Shown: positions 33,617 to 46,674 of the stretch, one piece after another
Layout: every line of letters begins with the position of its first letter
Position numbering within the stretch: the stretch's first letter is position 1
Assembly (NCBI GenBank): GCA_021904315.1
Contig: CM038915.1
Location: 16,740,001-16,804,000 of the forward strand
DNA length: 64,000 nucleotides
Direction: 5' to 3'
Source of the DNA: Sphagnum magellanicum
Lineage: Eukaryota; Streptophyta; Sphagnopsida; Sphagnales; Sphagnaceae
Notes under the pieces: generated by a model
The model's database searches: none
Seen by the model: the letters and a program-made list of their open reading frames with translations, nothing else
What the model was told of the DNA's origin: nothing
Made by a program: the position numbers and the translations under genes

Positions 33617-34255
33617 ATGGTGGCCAAAGATTTAAGCAGTTCAGGAATTCCAGATACTTCAGAAGCTAGAAAAGAAAGATCTGAGATGGAGGCTGATGCC
33701 AAATCACAGCCACCTCCAAAGCGGCAGCGTGGACGTCCTCGAAAAAGTGGAGTTGTCACTCCTGGTATGGAGAGTAGTGGAGAAGGTATCACACCTCAAA
33801 AATCTACACCTACGAAATCTGTTGAAGCTTCGACACCGAAGAAGTCTGATGATGCCAAGCCCAAAAGGATACGGAAGAAGAAAGGTGAATTGGCAGCTGC
33901 GGCTATTGTTGATGCAACTCTCATAGGCCAGCCAGTGACTGGGGTATTGGATGGGTCTTTTGATGCTGGTTACCTCTTGAGTGTGAGGGTTGGGAATACT
34001 GATACTATTCTTCACGGTGCAGTCTTTGGACCTGGGTTGTCTTTACCTGTTTCCAAGGTAAATGATATTGCACCAACAGTTAGGTTTGTGATGAGACATG
34101 AGATGATACCCCAACCTCAAGCTCCTGCAGTTCCTGGAGCTCCTCTTGTTCCTCCTTCTTTGTCCACTGGCCTAGCAGTGCCTGGACCTGCTGCAGTGCT
34201 TTTGTCAAATGCTACTGTGCCATCTGCCTCTGCTGTACCCTCTGTATTGCAATAA
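33617..34255 (+). CDS. AT-hook motif-containing plant protein
   Basis: A single-exon ORF of 212 codons. The ATG at 33617 is preceded in frame by TGA (33608-33610). An AT-hook, KRQRGRPRK, lies at residues 35-43, and a second basic patch, KPKRIRKKKG, at 81-90. Residues about 102-155 form a conserved module with GSFDAGYLLSVRVG and LHGAVFGPG followed by VNDIAP. I know this module from a small group of plant AT-hook proteins (possibly the METABOLIC NETWORK MODULATOR 1 group, from memory). The C-terminus is low-complexity, rich in Pro, Ala and Val. It lacks the PPC domain of AHL proteins. Binding to AT-rich DNA in the nucleus is inferred from the hook; the function of the conserved module is unknown to me. 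Confidence 0.75.
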   Translation: MVAKDLSSSGIPDTSEARKERSEMEADAKSQPPPKRQRGRPRKSGVVTPGMESSGEGITPQKSTPTKSVEASTPKKSDDAKPKRIRKKKGELAAAAIVDATLIGQPVTGVLDGSFDAGYLLSVRVGNTDTILHGAVFGPGLSLPVSKVNDIAPTVRFVMRHEMIPQPQAPAVPGAPLVPPSLSTGLAVPGPAAVLLSNATVPSASAVPSVLQ

Positions 34256-35100
34256 TTTTCAGATGGCAGACTGACCCAGTGAATCTATGCATTAACATGT
34301 GGATGTGCAGTTGGGGGCCTTATGTGAGTAGTAACACCAAGTGAGCACCATTTTACAACTTGTACTTTGAGTCTTATTTGATCCTCTCCAGTATCAAAGT
34401 CTCATCCATGGGTTTAACATTGCTGCAGCACAATCTCTGCTTAGGAAATATGGGCATTTGTTGTATGAAGAAAAGTGACAAGTATGTTACTATGGTAGGC
34501 ATCTGATTGTGTGTGGCACTACTTTAAAGAAAGAGCCAGCAGTGTGGATGCAGGATAGTTGTGCTGGTTTCACTTCCATCACAATTTGCTTGTCACACAC
34601 CAGAGACTCTTTTCTCCCTAGAATTGTAGCTGTGGCATTGCTCACAATTTGTTCGTGCTTTTAGGAAATATCTGGAAACACACTTGCAGCCTGTAAGCAA
34701 CAGCTAGCTGTATTTAGGGTGTATAATGTTGATCTTAGTCATTTTCAGGGTGAATCTTTTTGGAAGTGTGACACTTTTGGTCTTATGAGAAGTACATGAT
34801 TTCTTTTTCCCCATGGTTGTACTTTGAGCTCAAATGGAAGATGCTGTTGTAAACTACTAGGCTGGAATTTTTTTTGGTTTGTCCTACATTATCTGTTTTT
34901 GCCTTGTGCTTTGAGGTGGATCAACATGAATTTTATGTAGTACTGGGATGCATGGTGTCCTGAGAATGATAACACAGAAAAATGAAATCTGGCTTTAGAG
35001 TTCTGCATCTTTCTGTATTCTGCGCTTGTTAGTCATAATGTTTTCATAATAAATATTCCTGAGAACTAATGCAGCATTTTTACTGTTGAAAAACAGCTCT
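34256..35100 (+). other. Probable 3' UTR of the AT-hook gene
   Basis: About 800 bp after the stop codon without coding sequence, with the T-rich composition usual for plant 3' UTRs, ending near an AATAAA at 35048. Transcript extent is inferred. Confidence 0.4.
35048..35053 (+). terminator. AATAAA polyadenylation signal
   Basis: A canonical AATAAA on the plus strand about 790 bases after the AT-hook stop codon, in TTTTCATAATAAATATTCC. It is the best placed of the T-rich candidates in this flank. Confidence 0.4.
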
Positions 35101-36046
35101 AGAATGTGTCAGGTGCATCATCTGTGTCTCGGGGTTTTGTAGTTTTGCTATGCAACAGCAGTGGAAAGTTCTGCCAAAGGAGAAGACTGACTATTGAAAA
35201 ATAATACTGAACAAGTTTTGGTTTTAAGGCAAGGCCATTAGCACCAAGGAAATGAATTCCTAAAACAAACAATTCAGTCAAGACCCATGGAAAATAAACA
35301 GGAGGCTATAACATTGTTTACCTCAAAAACTTGCATGTAACCAAGAGCCATTCACCATGCCAATTTGTCACTGTGTCACTGTTTCCTTGGGGCATATTAC
35401 ATCAAATACTCTTCCAATTTCTCACATGCAGTTACAGGATAAATTCGACCAACTGTACTCACCCATGATCATGGCCTTTTCAACTAATCCTCCAACACAT
35501 GCAAGACATTGCCACTCCTATGCAAGAATTGCCTTTGCACATGCACTTGGACAGAAATCTCTACAACAACAATATGAACGGAACCTGGAGCCTTCTGCAC
35601 TGGCAATTGGCCATTGTGACCATGACAACCATGGTAGCCAATGCAGAATGCTCCAAAAACTCTTGAGTGCACACTTCATACCCTAGACCCCTCTTTCAAG
35701 ACTCAATTAGACATGTTTTTCAGAACTATTGATCCTGAAAATATAGCCAATTTAGGATTTGCTGATGAGTCCAAACCTGATTGCTCAATGTGAAGCTTTG
35801 GACAATTTCATCACTTCAGAACCTTTTGAGTCACAAGCTAAACTGTTCACCACATCTATCTATCCTTCTCACCTGTTAGTTTGGAGACTTGAAGGTTGAA
35901 AGTTAACAACAGAAAAATAGTCTTAGTGCCCTAGAAGATAGAGTTAATGAAGCTTCAGATAGAATGCAAGAGTACCTTCCAAGTTGCACTACTGGAGCAC
36001 TACCAAAAGAATTGCCAACCTACAACAGAAGAATAATACAAAGTAT
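35101..36046. other. Convergent intergenic region / MED16 3' UTR
   Basis: Lies between the 3' ends of the AT-hook gene (+) and MED16 (-). Plus-strand ORFs here (35357-35686 and others) have no family signature. Composition fits untranslated minus-strand transcript for much of its length. Confidence 0.4.
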
Positions 36047-39000
36047 TCAAGCTATGAATCGGCACCATCGGCCACCACACATGGGGCATCCAAAAGCCCA
36101 TCGTCCAGCCCACATCTCCCTGACTGTTGGACTTGGCACTGCAACATTACTGGCTGTGGACAAAGATGATGTTTGCCTCCCACATCGCAAGCACTGCCAA
36201 CAGAGAGACCAAGTATTAAACACCAAATCGTCTTCTAAACTGACCAAAATGGTTCCCAGAAAATATTGTCAGTTTTGCAGGTAAATTGAATTCACAACAT
36301 TTATAAATGTCTCTATAAGACAATCCAGACCCGTGGGTGTGTGCACAACAAGTACAAGGTAGAGAGAAAACCTTGTGCCAAATGCCATGCTGAGCTGCTT
36401 TCCAGACTGAGGTGATGACATCATGGCGTGATCCAAGTAGGTTAGAAAAGCTGCCTAGACCTACTGCTGTGCGCAACCCAAATCCAGCATCATGCTCCAT
36501 TCTTCTCCGTTTCCTTGGCCACAATTCAATAGGATTGGGGTCCAGATTCTCAACTGCCTCCATTTCTGCCTCTGCTTCTGCCTCCAACATGCCTAACCAT
36601 GGTCCACCTGACAATGTTCGACGGTTCCATTCCTCTGAAGGAGGGTGCAGCTCCAGCTCCCGCATCAGCAAGCCAGCAGTATCAGCCCCCCTTGGACGTG
36701 GCAAATTCTTTCAATCACAACCAAACATACTGTCAGTAACATAGTTGCATCTGGTTTGTAAGAAAATCTGATTTTCCAACTTCAGGGCTATATCTCAGGG
36801 ATTATTCTTCTGTCTGGCAGCTCAAGTCACTATAATCAACATCCTTCGTGACAAGATCCAACTGTCCTGTCATAAATTCTTTGTCATAACTCAAATGGCT
36901 TACAACAAAGCTGTTCTCTCATATTGATTCAGGACCCTGTCTCTGTTTGAAACAATGTGAGCAGAGATTTCTTCACCAATGTTCAGCTACAGATAATACA
37001 TTTCCAAGTGACTCATGAACTCTAGTGTGGCATGATAAATTGTTACACTTCTTCCACAACAGCAAAATGCCTGCCTTTTGGGATGGGTGACAGATAATGA
37101 TCAAGATTTCTAAGGACAAAATGGTTATTTGCAGTTGATTCCACCTTTTTATCTTGTAGCTCTCCAAAGGTTCAATTGCAGAAGGGACAATGACAGTAAC
37201 TTCAACCTACCAAAATAAACATCCTGTAAACATAAGATTAAGCTTATGGTGTTGTGAACTGAAGATCTAGTTTAGGCAAGTTGTAGGTTTGGTTACAAAC
37301 TTGCATATGAGGTCCAAGTGAAGCTTCCACAACTTCAGGAGCCACGTTGAACTGGCCATCAATGAAGTGCAGTTGTGGAGTGGGAGTGTTGTTTCCTACT
37401 TGTGACTTTGGCAGTGGATGTGGCAGCTGTGCTGTTTTCTTGCATAAATCTACTAACACCAGAAACAAATTCTTCACCTGCAAAACACCCCAAAAGTTTG
37501 GCATAAAGCATCATCACTCTGTGAGCAGTTCTGTTGCTGCACTAGATGGTCCTCTAAATAGCTTATCCAAAGATCTCACAGAAACCCCAACATGTTACAA
37601 AACATAAACTGCATAAGCTTCTTTCCCAGCAAAAGAGTAAAGAACAAAATGGGGCAACAAGGTTGAGGGTTAAAAAATCCACACTACTCACCTCTTCTGA
37701 CGAATAGCCCTGACCACAATTTCCATTACCCACCCGGGCCAATCGAGGGTTGGCAACCTCATCTGATCCTTTTGTGATGGTGCCTGTGCTGCGGTTCACA
37801 ATTTGACCCCCATCCTCCACTTTGACAACAGTGGCTGGAGAGCTTCGGACTCCAGCCATGGCCTCATCTTTCACTGGCCCTACCTTATTGACTGTCTCAC
37901 CAGTCCGCCCAGCCACCCCTCCTACAAATCGCAGCAACTGACGTTTCCGAAAGATCAGACAAAAGAGGAGTAACTGGCACAACCTGTGTAGGAAGTGGCA
38001 ATCACCAATAAGGCGCACTGCAGGAGTCCCTGGGAAATTTGCAGTACTAACACTCAGTGGAAGGGGCCCAACTGGGCCTACAACATTAGTGCTTGACATT
38101 GCAGCAGATGCAGTACTCTCAGCACTAGTGGTTGTGCCACTGATTTTGGCTATGGCTCCTTGTACCCATGCTTGCACTTGTGCTGTTCCACCATTGCTTG
38201 TTGTCCCTGTCTGCACCCCTGGATTCCCAAACATTTTATCACTTTCTGAATCCTAAACTCTGAAGATCCTGCCACTTTCTTTTCACCTCATTCAAGATGA
38301 CATGAGCCAATTCACAGACCTGGACTGCATCAAACAGTCAGTCATTAGCAACAATGTGTTGAGACTGTTGATCACTCCAGTCAAGAAATCTTGCATCTCA
38401 GAGAGATGGATTAAGTTTTCAGCCCCCTTGAGCATATGAGTTCAACATAAGTTAATTGATCACTGAGGAGAGTTTCAAGCACCTCCATGGAAGCTGGAAC
38501 CCATGTAAGCCCCACATCTTTGTGAGTCTAGAGGATTCATTCCAGCGCTCTGTCATCCTGGTTCATTTCAGTCTTTCATGACACATCAGACCACACATTT
38601 AAGACTACAGATGACTGCCTGTTCTCATGCTCTTAAAAGCTAAGTAAGACAAACATACCAGGTGTCACAGGGGCCAGAGGGAGGGTGGTAGTACTGGGAG
38701 CAGCAGAGGACCGTAATGGAGTAGTTGATGCAGCATTGCCTGCAGCTGCATGTGCCAGAGTCCGGCAAAAGCTCGCATACCTTCGCAATCGTGTTAAAAA
38801 ATGAGATGCCAAATCCAATACAGCATCCACATATCCCTGCACACCTCAATCCCCGTATGTTTTTGTATACAGATCATTAGTGGGTTTTCAAAGCCAAACA
38901 AATTGCACAGAGGTCTCCATAAAGCCTTTTGAGTGGATCTACAGCTATATCCTACACATTCTGAGACAGTAGTAACCACAGACAATGGCCTGCCACAACA

Positions 39001-42000
39001 CTTATCTAGTAGATTGCGGAGGAAATAAATCTCATGAGTATCAAGAAATCTCCATACTCATGATTAAGAAAGCCAGGACAAGGCAGAAAAAACATTTCCT
39101 TGAAGTCAAAGAAAGACTTCCAGATAAAGACTGAAGAACCAGGAAGAAGTAAACAAAGAAGGGTACAAGTTGAACTTGAACAATAGAACTAGCAGTATGA
39201 ACAACATTGACAGTCTCTTGCTTGTTCAGGGACCATCAACAGTAACAGTACGATAGTGACTTATCTATCACAACTTACCCACTGACATCATCAGCTCCCT
39301 AGAGTGGGTATAGCCAGTGTAACCACTAGCCTGTGTACTGAGTTTCTGTTGCAAGTCCAGAAGCAAAGGGAAGACCCAGCCATGATACTGGCTACCACCT
39401 ACACCACAGAAGGGAAAAACATAGAGAAAAACAGAGGGAAAAGAACCAAAAAACAAAACAGTGTGAACAATAGGAAGAAAACAACAGAATATAACAGACA
39501 AAATAGAAAAGGCAAATGAGCACCAAGTGAGCTTCAAAAAGCTCTCCACTTACAAGACTCAAGAATGCAGAGGAAACTCCACAACAACACTTTGCCACAA
39601 CACCATATGTAAGGTTACAAACCAGGACATCCTCCCACCTGGTCTTACTAAAAGAGTAGCTACTTTTGGGAACAAATCACACTAAACAAAAGTTATCTCC
39701 CTCTCCAGACTTTTGTGAAAGAAAATGTGACTGGAGCAGAAGTGATGTATGAAGGAAGAGGACCTGAACCACTTGGACCAGGGCAGGATCCACTGCCATG
39801 GCATCAGGACCAAGCCCTGTCAGCGTTTCACCGGAGGCTTGCCATGGCTCTGGAATGAGTGTGGATGGGTTCACTAGTGCTGCCTCTATTCCACGTCCCA
39901 ACATATCCAACATCAACCGTCCCTGCATGTCCAACACCAACACCCGAACATCGGCTGCTTCCACACCCTCCAATATCCGACACTTTATTCTGTCAAGTGC
40001 CTGCACCAAACACCTCCATTGAGTCCCCTCCACTCTCTACTGACCCAGCATTGGGAAAGAAGATGGGAACTCCTTTGAAATCTAGGTCTCATACAGCACA
40101 TGCATGTCAGGAGACAGTTTGAACCATTATAAGACCTCAAGAAAACCACTTGGAGCCCAAGCGATGTTCCAGCAGCATAGTCTGCTTGATTGTGTCTCTT
40201 GACTGACATTAATAAGAACCATTAACCCCTTAAAATGAACTTTGCAAACAAATGGAACTCTGGATAGCCTATGAGCTCCAAGCACACAGCACATGCTTGG
40301 GGCAGATTAAGAAAATTGTGTTTGCTGATTTCAAGTGTTGAAGGACATTGAGCTGCATCATGTAGTTTAGAGGAGGCTTCATGCCCTGGATTCCCCTCCC
40401 AACAGGACATTTCAGCCCCTGGGGAACAGCAGCACCAACATTCTGTATAATAGATTGTGAGAAAAAACCTTGGTAAACATCAGGAGCTGAAACTGGTCAA
40501 GAAGGTTGAAAGGAGAAACAGCATACAGGGCCATAGTACTGACGATGTGCAGGGTCAAGGCCGTGAAAGTCAGCATCCAGCATCGCCATCACTCGACCAT
40601 GTGTCACTGCCTCAGAACAGAGTTTAGAAATCAGGACTGAAAACCTGAATCACTATCTTGAGGGGACAATCTGAGATGGACTACCTGAGTGAGTGACCTA
40701 TCCAGCCAGACCAGAACCTTTAGGAGATTCAAGGCTCAGAACTTTGACTGTTCTGGATACTATGCAAACAAAGCTATAACTACCAAACTTACTAATGAAC
40801 ACATCTTGTAACAGTGCTCATGCTGACAAATCTCACAAACACTGAACCCAAAACTGAACAGTAAACATACTGCTAGGCCAGAAAAAATACCAGTGCCATC
40901 ATCAGCAGCACACTGAGTGCATGCAACAGCATCCCACCAATCTACCTCGTTCACCAAGCTCCACCAAAACCTGTTATCCAACCCACTTTCTGTTTGAAAC
41001 TTCAAAATTGCTAAGTGGCAGCTGAGATTCCTCAAACCTACTATGAATCAGTTAACAAAACCAAAATCTGCTTTACTAAAGCTACTGCAATTCAGTTTGC
41101 AGGTCCTAAGGTTCTATACAGGTCAGTTGCATCCTGTTGGAAATTATTCAAGCACAATAAAAAGGCATAAGGACAGAGTAGCAATATATATGTGATTGCA
41201 GAGAAAGGATTGAAAGCAGTAGATAGCCTGGTTCCAATAACACTTTGAAGGTAACCCATTATGTCAGATCCAACAAAACCAAAACTAACATGACAAGAAT
41301 AGGTGTGGTCATAACCTTAAGAGTGTCACTGACAAAGTATCAGACCATCACCTTCATCACAAATAGCTGTGACTAGCTGCCATGACTCCCCATTGACTTC
41401 CTTGATGCTAATGGTGGGTGGAGATACATATATAATCCAAAATTTTGGTTAAAAAATTAAACAGAAATCCGAATCCTGACTTTCTGTTTCCCAGAGCCAC
41501 AGGAAAACTCAGAATAATGTTGGCTAGCACTCAACATCTATAAAAAAGAAATATTAATAATACGCTTTGTGCTCCAGTTTTGTTTCCATAGACACTGCAC
41601 CTAGTTTGGTCAGAACAAGTGGAGCTTTGAGGAAGAGAAATATGGATGCAGAAGGCATGGCAATCACTAGCATTGTGCAGGCTCACTCCATGACTGGGTT
41701 ATATCTTGATACAAATGATCTATAGCCAGAAAAAGAAGAGGCCTACAGCAACTACAAAAAGACTAAAACATGTCCAGGTTCTCAAAGAGAAAAGAACATG
41801 AAAATTACCTGTCAGCTAAATGACGGTCCCATGTTAAGGATGGGGATGGAGAAACTGGTAAAATCCGCAAAATGCGGAGCACACATGTATCAGATTTGCG
41901 ATCATGCCACACAGCGGCAAGACAGCAACTTGTGGGTGAGAAGGCTGGAGGTGCTAAATTTGAGGACATCACATGGACTGTGAAGACATCGAGTGGTGCC

Positions 42001-45000
42001 AAGGCCACCCCTGAGAATACATGAATTTCACCTCCAAACATCGCTACAGCCACTTCCCCCCCATGAGCAGAAAAACTGGCCTTGCCTATTGTCCTTGGAT
42101 CTGTTGGGCGATCCCTTTTCTTATGTTGTTGCTGGTTGTTAGGCTGGCCAGTTGATGGAAAATCCTTGTTTATGGTTTTGTTCACCACTGCTGTCCATGT
42201 TGTCATCATGGCCGGTGGACTCCCTGCACTGTCTAGTAGTGCATGTATCACTACTGGTTTTTGGGCACTCTCCCACCTTTGTATTTTCCATCCCATCACC
42301 AAAGGCCCAGCATCCGGATCCCTTGGAGATATGTAGTACCCTGACTGCAAAATCCCAAGTTAGGATGGGAAAACCCATAATTTGTCCTCCTTTGTTCAAT
42401 ATGGATCTGAACTTCCTGAGTTCCAACTTTGTAAGCTCCTTGAGCTTCTTACAAAGTTGAAACCCTGGAAGATGCACTAGCAATACACTCCTGTGCAGGC
42501 TCCTAATGCATTTCTACAAACAATTAAAGTTGAACACAATGTAAGACTTCCAACCCACTGCAGGCCAATCTTCAAAACTATTGATCAAAGCAGATGTAGA
42601 GAGCACAAAGAGAATTCAAAAGACTCACCTTCAACTATAACTGTGATAAGAGCAGTCCCTCCACTGGAGGGATCAAAGGCAATTGTAACAACCCCAGAAC
42701 CCCATCCAATTGATGCAGATGCTTCTGGACAAATGTAAGCTGACAAGTTGGAAACAACTGAGCACTGGAGTAGTGGGCCCACTGAATCCTCACCATCCAA
42801 CTTAGTTTCTTCAGAAACCTGTTCTTGCCATGACAACAGATATGCTGCAAGTGGTGCAAAACCCAGCCATGAAGGGGGTGAGGCCAATAATGGAAAATGC
42901 ATTCCAACTGTAGGCTTCACAGTCACCTGTTGAGTGCTTCCTGGACTATTCAGGCCCCAAGGAATCACCTCCCATACCACAACCGTTGATGGATTTGCAA
43001 CAGGAACACCGGCAAAAAGTAGCGCCCCACCATCACTGACAGTAATGTCACCAGTAAAAACACCACTTGGCCCTGCACCCAAGACTCCCTTCTTTGTGCT
43101 GAACCACTTTGGAGTAGTCCCAGGCCACTGTCGCCAGTAGAGCTGCACTGTGCCTGAGTAGAAAACACTGCACACACACAAAAAACTGGGCCATTGTGCT
43201 GCAATAGCAAAGAAGACACAACCCATCACCACACCATCATTAGATTTTGCTAATTGTTGAGAATATATATGAAAGTAGTTGCAGCTATAACTCGAGAAAA
43301 ACATATAAGGCAACCAAACAGATGCTCTTTCAGTTCCAGCTCAGTCAAAACAACACAACAAGAATGATATCAGTCATAACCTTGTGAATGCCACCCACAA
43401 AGTATCAAACCATCACTCTCATCATGAATGGCATTGACTAGCTGCCATTACTCCCCACTGACTTCATCAACTCCCTACAGTTGGTGTAGATAAGTGTATA
43501 ATAATCTGCTCAAGACTTTGTGCAAGTGTTACAAAGCTTTTGTCCTGAGTGTCTCTCTAATTCATGGAAGCAATGAGAAGTCATGACGTTTGCTAGCTCT
43601 CAAGAAGCACAGCTAATAATGCTCACTCAAGCTGCAACAAGCTTGTGAAAGCAAGCTCCATATATTTCATTTCACTTTAGCTTGGCCCTGTATAAGCAAG
43701 CATCTGAGCCGAAGGCATAGAGAGGCCTACATAGAGGGTAGTGATTGGGGCGTCCAGCGCCCTGAACATAACCTTCAAGCAAACAACTGGTGACTACTCA
43801 GATGCAATACATCTGCTTTGCCACCAGGAAAAATATCAGACTTTGCTAATCCTGGAGTCTAGGAAAGCAAAGGGAGAACTACAAATCTGTACTTGTTGCT
43901 ACAGACAAGAGAGTAGAACTAGTACCACTAGCCCTAGGCTGGTGAGCCAAAAACCTCTCTTCAAATGAGCCTTTTGAGCTTGATGTTGATGTCCACCGAT
44001 ACTGCACCACAAACAGAAAAGTCAACAATACAATATTGAAATCCTAATTGAGGATGTTCTCAAGATGGATTCATCAGCAGACTAGTACACTTGAGGGTCT
44101 GCTCATCCCAACATATGGAAGGTAGTGAGAGAATACCGGAGACATTACAGGCACCCACTTGGTCATGACAGATTGATCTTGCCGCCATTCATGCTCACAG
44201 CTCCAGCCATTACAACTCCTCCCCACATTCCGCCCTCCCTGCATACCTCCTTGTTTCATAAACACATCTCTACTTGATGTTTTCTTAGTTTTACAGTGCA
44301 AGCGTAGATCGGGGGGTCTTTGCACCAAAGACTAATACAATGCAGTCCAAAGAAAGCAGAAAAGAAGTGCCAAGCTTGACTTACTTGAGAAGGCTGTGTC
44401 CATATTGTGACCCTGCCACCTGAGTTGCCAATTAACAGTGCTCGTGGACACAAAGTTGGTGACCACTCCAGAAACTGAACAGTGTCACCTGGTGAATCTG
44501 CACAAATATAATCACCAAAATTCTCCATTTTACACAAATTTGCTTGTAGTAGTAGGTATGGATTTTACCCTTGGCCATTGTGGGTTAAGGGTTTCTTGCA
44601 ACAAACAAATGCTGAATATCCATGAGAAACACCACTGCACAGTTCTATGGCATAAGTTGAAAAGTAGCTGAAACCACAAAAATGACAGTAGCATTTGAAC
44701 AGATTGGCTATGATAGATACCTGCAGGGACATTAAAAATTGAGTGTTCAGTAGGGCGCTCAGGATCAACCACATGCACAGGTATCCAGAATGCTGGCTCT
44801 GAACTGAACCTGATCCCAGCCCCCATTTGCTGACCCTTAATGAAGCAACGGAAATTCAAGCAGTTTGAGTACTGCATAATTTACTCTCACCCCTTCATCT
44901 TCCTTGTGCACAACTGCCTTCTCCTCCAGAAGTGAAGGAACGACCCATTTGGCTAACAATATGTCTATACTGGGTCAGAAACTTCCTAGTGGTGAAAAGA

Positions 45001-46449
45001 CAAGCTTATACAGCAACCCAAATTTTACTGTTTCCTTGATCTGCAGCCCCCTGGACCTATTCTAAAAACTGCATTGTAGTTATAGACAATAAGCTCAAGG
45101 TCTACAGTCATAAGTATCTAAGGATCCAGACACTTGACCTTGACTTAGATATGCGTGCTGGCACTGAAAGAAGGCAAAATAGGGAATACACCAGAAAGCA
45201 AAACAGGAAGATAGAGTCACTGACCCTTGATCACTTGTGCATGTCTCCACAGCACAACAAATAAGATTTGTTTTTGCACACCATGCTACTGCACTGCAGA
45301 GATTTTGTCCAAACAAAAGAAACCCATCAACCCAGACATCATTACTAACAATACTGGAACCTGATAAGGTAACTAAACTGAAAGCCAGACGAAACCAGAA
45401 GCTTAGAGCCTCCTGGACATTCAGCTTACTGTCAATAAATTCTATGGAAAACAGGAAGTTACTTATTCCATGACTGAGGATGGGAAGCCTCAATTGTTGG
45501 TTACACTTTGTTGATGAAGATTGGCAGCATTTTCAAGAAAGGAGTTATCCATGTCAGGATCCACGGGGCTAAATTCACAGTGATATCCACACCAAAGTGG
45601 ACATGGACAAATGTGCTGAAAGCAGCACTGAGATTTTCCAGACATGGACAACACTGATTCTCATACTAAAGATGGAAAGTTTTCTCTGATTTTGTCTTGA
45701 TGATGGGAACAGGGTGTCCCATGCTCTAGTTCCAGTTCCAAAAAAGAAAAAAAAACACGATTGAAAGCAAAGACCCTAGTTCAAATTGGCACATAATATT
45801 GCACCTCAAGAATTTTGTGCAACGTGGAAAAGAAACCACATACTCTTGATGCACAATGTATGCTCCAGGAAAAAAATAACATGTGGACATAACAATATCC
45901 GCATCTCTGCTGTACAGGGGAGGGAAGCTAATGAGCATGACACCGTCAGGAACAGGGAGTGCAATGTTTGCTAATGAGAAACCATGCCTTATTGGATAGG
46001 ATAGAATTTCTGAGGTTTTTCTAAAGGTTTGGAAGGAAATAATTACAAAGAAATGGCGTTCAGAATTTCTGTTTTATCCAGGAATTGCGACCCGTCTGTG
46101 TACAGGAAAATCCTCCCAAAAAAAGCCCCACAGACCCAAAAAAAAAAGGACCGTTTGAGCGCGTGTGAAGCGAAGGAAAGGAAAGCATTTCATCGTTTGT
46201 GCACAAAAACCTGAAAGTTCTGCAGAGCTCAGGAAAGCTCATTTTGTGGATGCGGACAAAGGGAGCAGGGTGGAGTGAAACTTGAAGAATGGTACTATCT
46301 AACTCCTCTTCCTGCTCTTCCTCCTCCTCCTCCTGTTGCTGCTGCTGCTGCTGCTGCTCCTCGTCCTCCGCCTCGTTACCATCGTGATCCTCCTCCTGCT
46401 TCCGCGGCCCTGCTCGCCAGCCACTCTCCGTTTCAACACTGGAACTCAT
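36047..46449 (-). CDS. MED16: Mediator tail subunit MED16 (SFR6), 16 exons
   Basis: Exons (minus strand): 46449-46211, 45293-45221, 44829-44721, 44497-44385, 44238-44137, 44001-43926, 43198-42629, 42340-41809, 40970-40891, 40606-40527, 40000-39764, 38836-38659, 38218-37692, 37477-37301, 36707-36372, 36193-36047. All introns are GT-AG and every phase closes, giving 1191 codons plus stop (Arabidopsis MED16 is somewhat longer). MED16 bridges transcription factors to RNA polymerase II in the Mediator tail; in Arabidopsis it serves cold, defence and iron responses. Landmarks: HKMSFPELCRTF (exon 1), FWIPVHVVDPERPTE (3), VQFLEWSPTLCPRALLI (4), CEHEWRQD (5), WPSFLCVCSVF and KKGVLGAGPSG (7), ISPRDPDAGP (8), FWWSLVNEVDWWDAV (9), MLDADFH (10), LASHFLTRLRRYASFCRTLA (12), GTPAVRLIGDCHFLHRLCQL (13), EVVEASLGPHMQ (14), ELELHPPSEEW (15). 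A C-terminal C-x2-C pair motif (CLRCGRQ, CPMCGG) lies in exon 16. Exon 1 has Gln and Glu runs from a CTG/CTC microsatellite. Confidence 0.93.
41258..41425. repeat. Intronic repeat in MED16, copy 1
   Basis: Within the intron between exons 8 and 9. It shares TCATAACCTT, CACAAAGTATCA-like sequence, ACCATCAC..TCATCA, GACTAGCTGCCATGACTCCC and CATTGACTTC with 43337-43500 in another intron of the same gene. Both copies are in the same orientation and about 75-80% alike by eye. Confidence 0.6.
43337..43500. repeat. Intronic repeat in MED16, copy 2
   Basis: Within the intron between exons 6 and 7. Contains TCATAACCTTGTGAATG, CACAAAGTATCAAACCATCA, GACTAGCTGCCATTACTCCC and CTGACTTCATCAACTCCCTA. A shorter third relative (CACTGACATCATCAGCTCCC) lies at about 39280 in the intron between exons 11 and 12. 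The class is unknown; it may be a worn transposable element or local duplication. Confidence 0.55.
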
Positions 46450-46674
46450 CTTCACACTCTCCCGTTCCCCCGCCGATCCCTTGTCAACAATCTTCCGCAA
46501 ATTGCAATCTAAATCCCCGCGTAGCAGCAGCAACAAAATAGAAATCAGAAGAACCAAAGATTATGTCCGAAAGCGCACGCGCTCATCAAACCCTAATTTG
46601 TCGCAAGCAAAACCTCGGGTCGTAAACTCAAGTAAGCCAGCCAGCCCGCTTCTTCCTCCCTCTACTTGACATCT
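46450..46674 (-). promoter_or_regulatory. MED16 5' flank
   Basis: Upstream of the MED16 ATG. The frame is open back to about 46557 but contains no earlier ATG, so 46449 is the first Met. AACCCTAA-type and CTC-rich words occur, and no TATA box could be assigned. The minisatellite begins at the outer edge, about 230 bp from the start codon. Confidence 0.35.
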
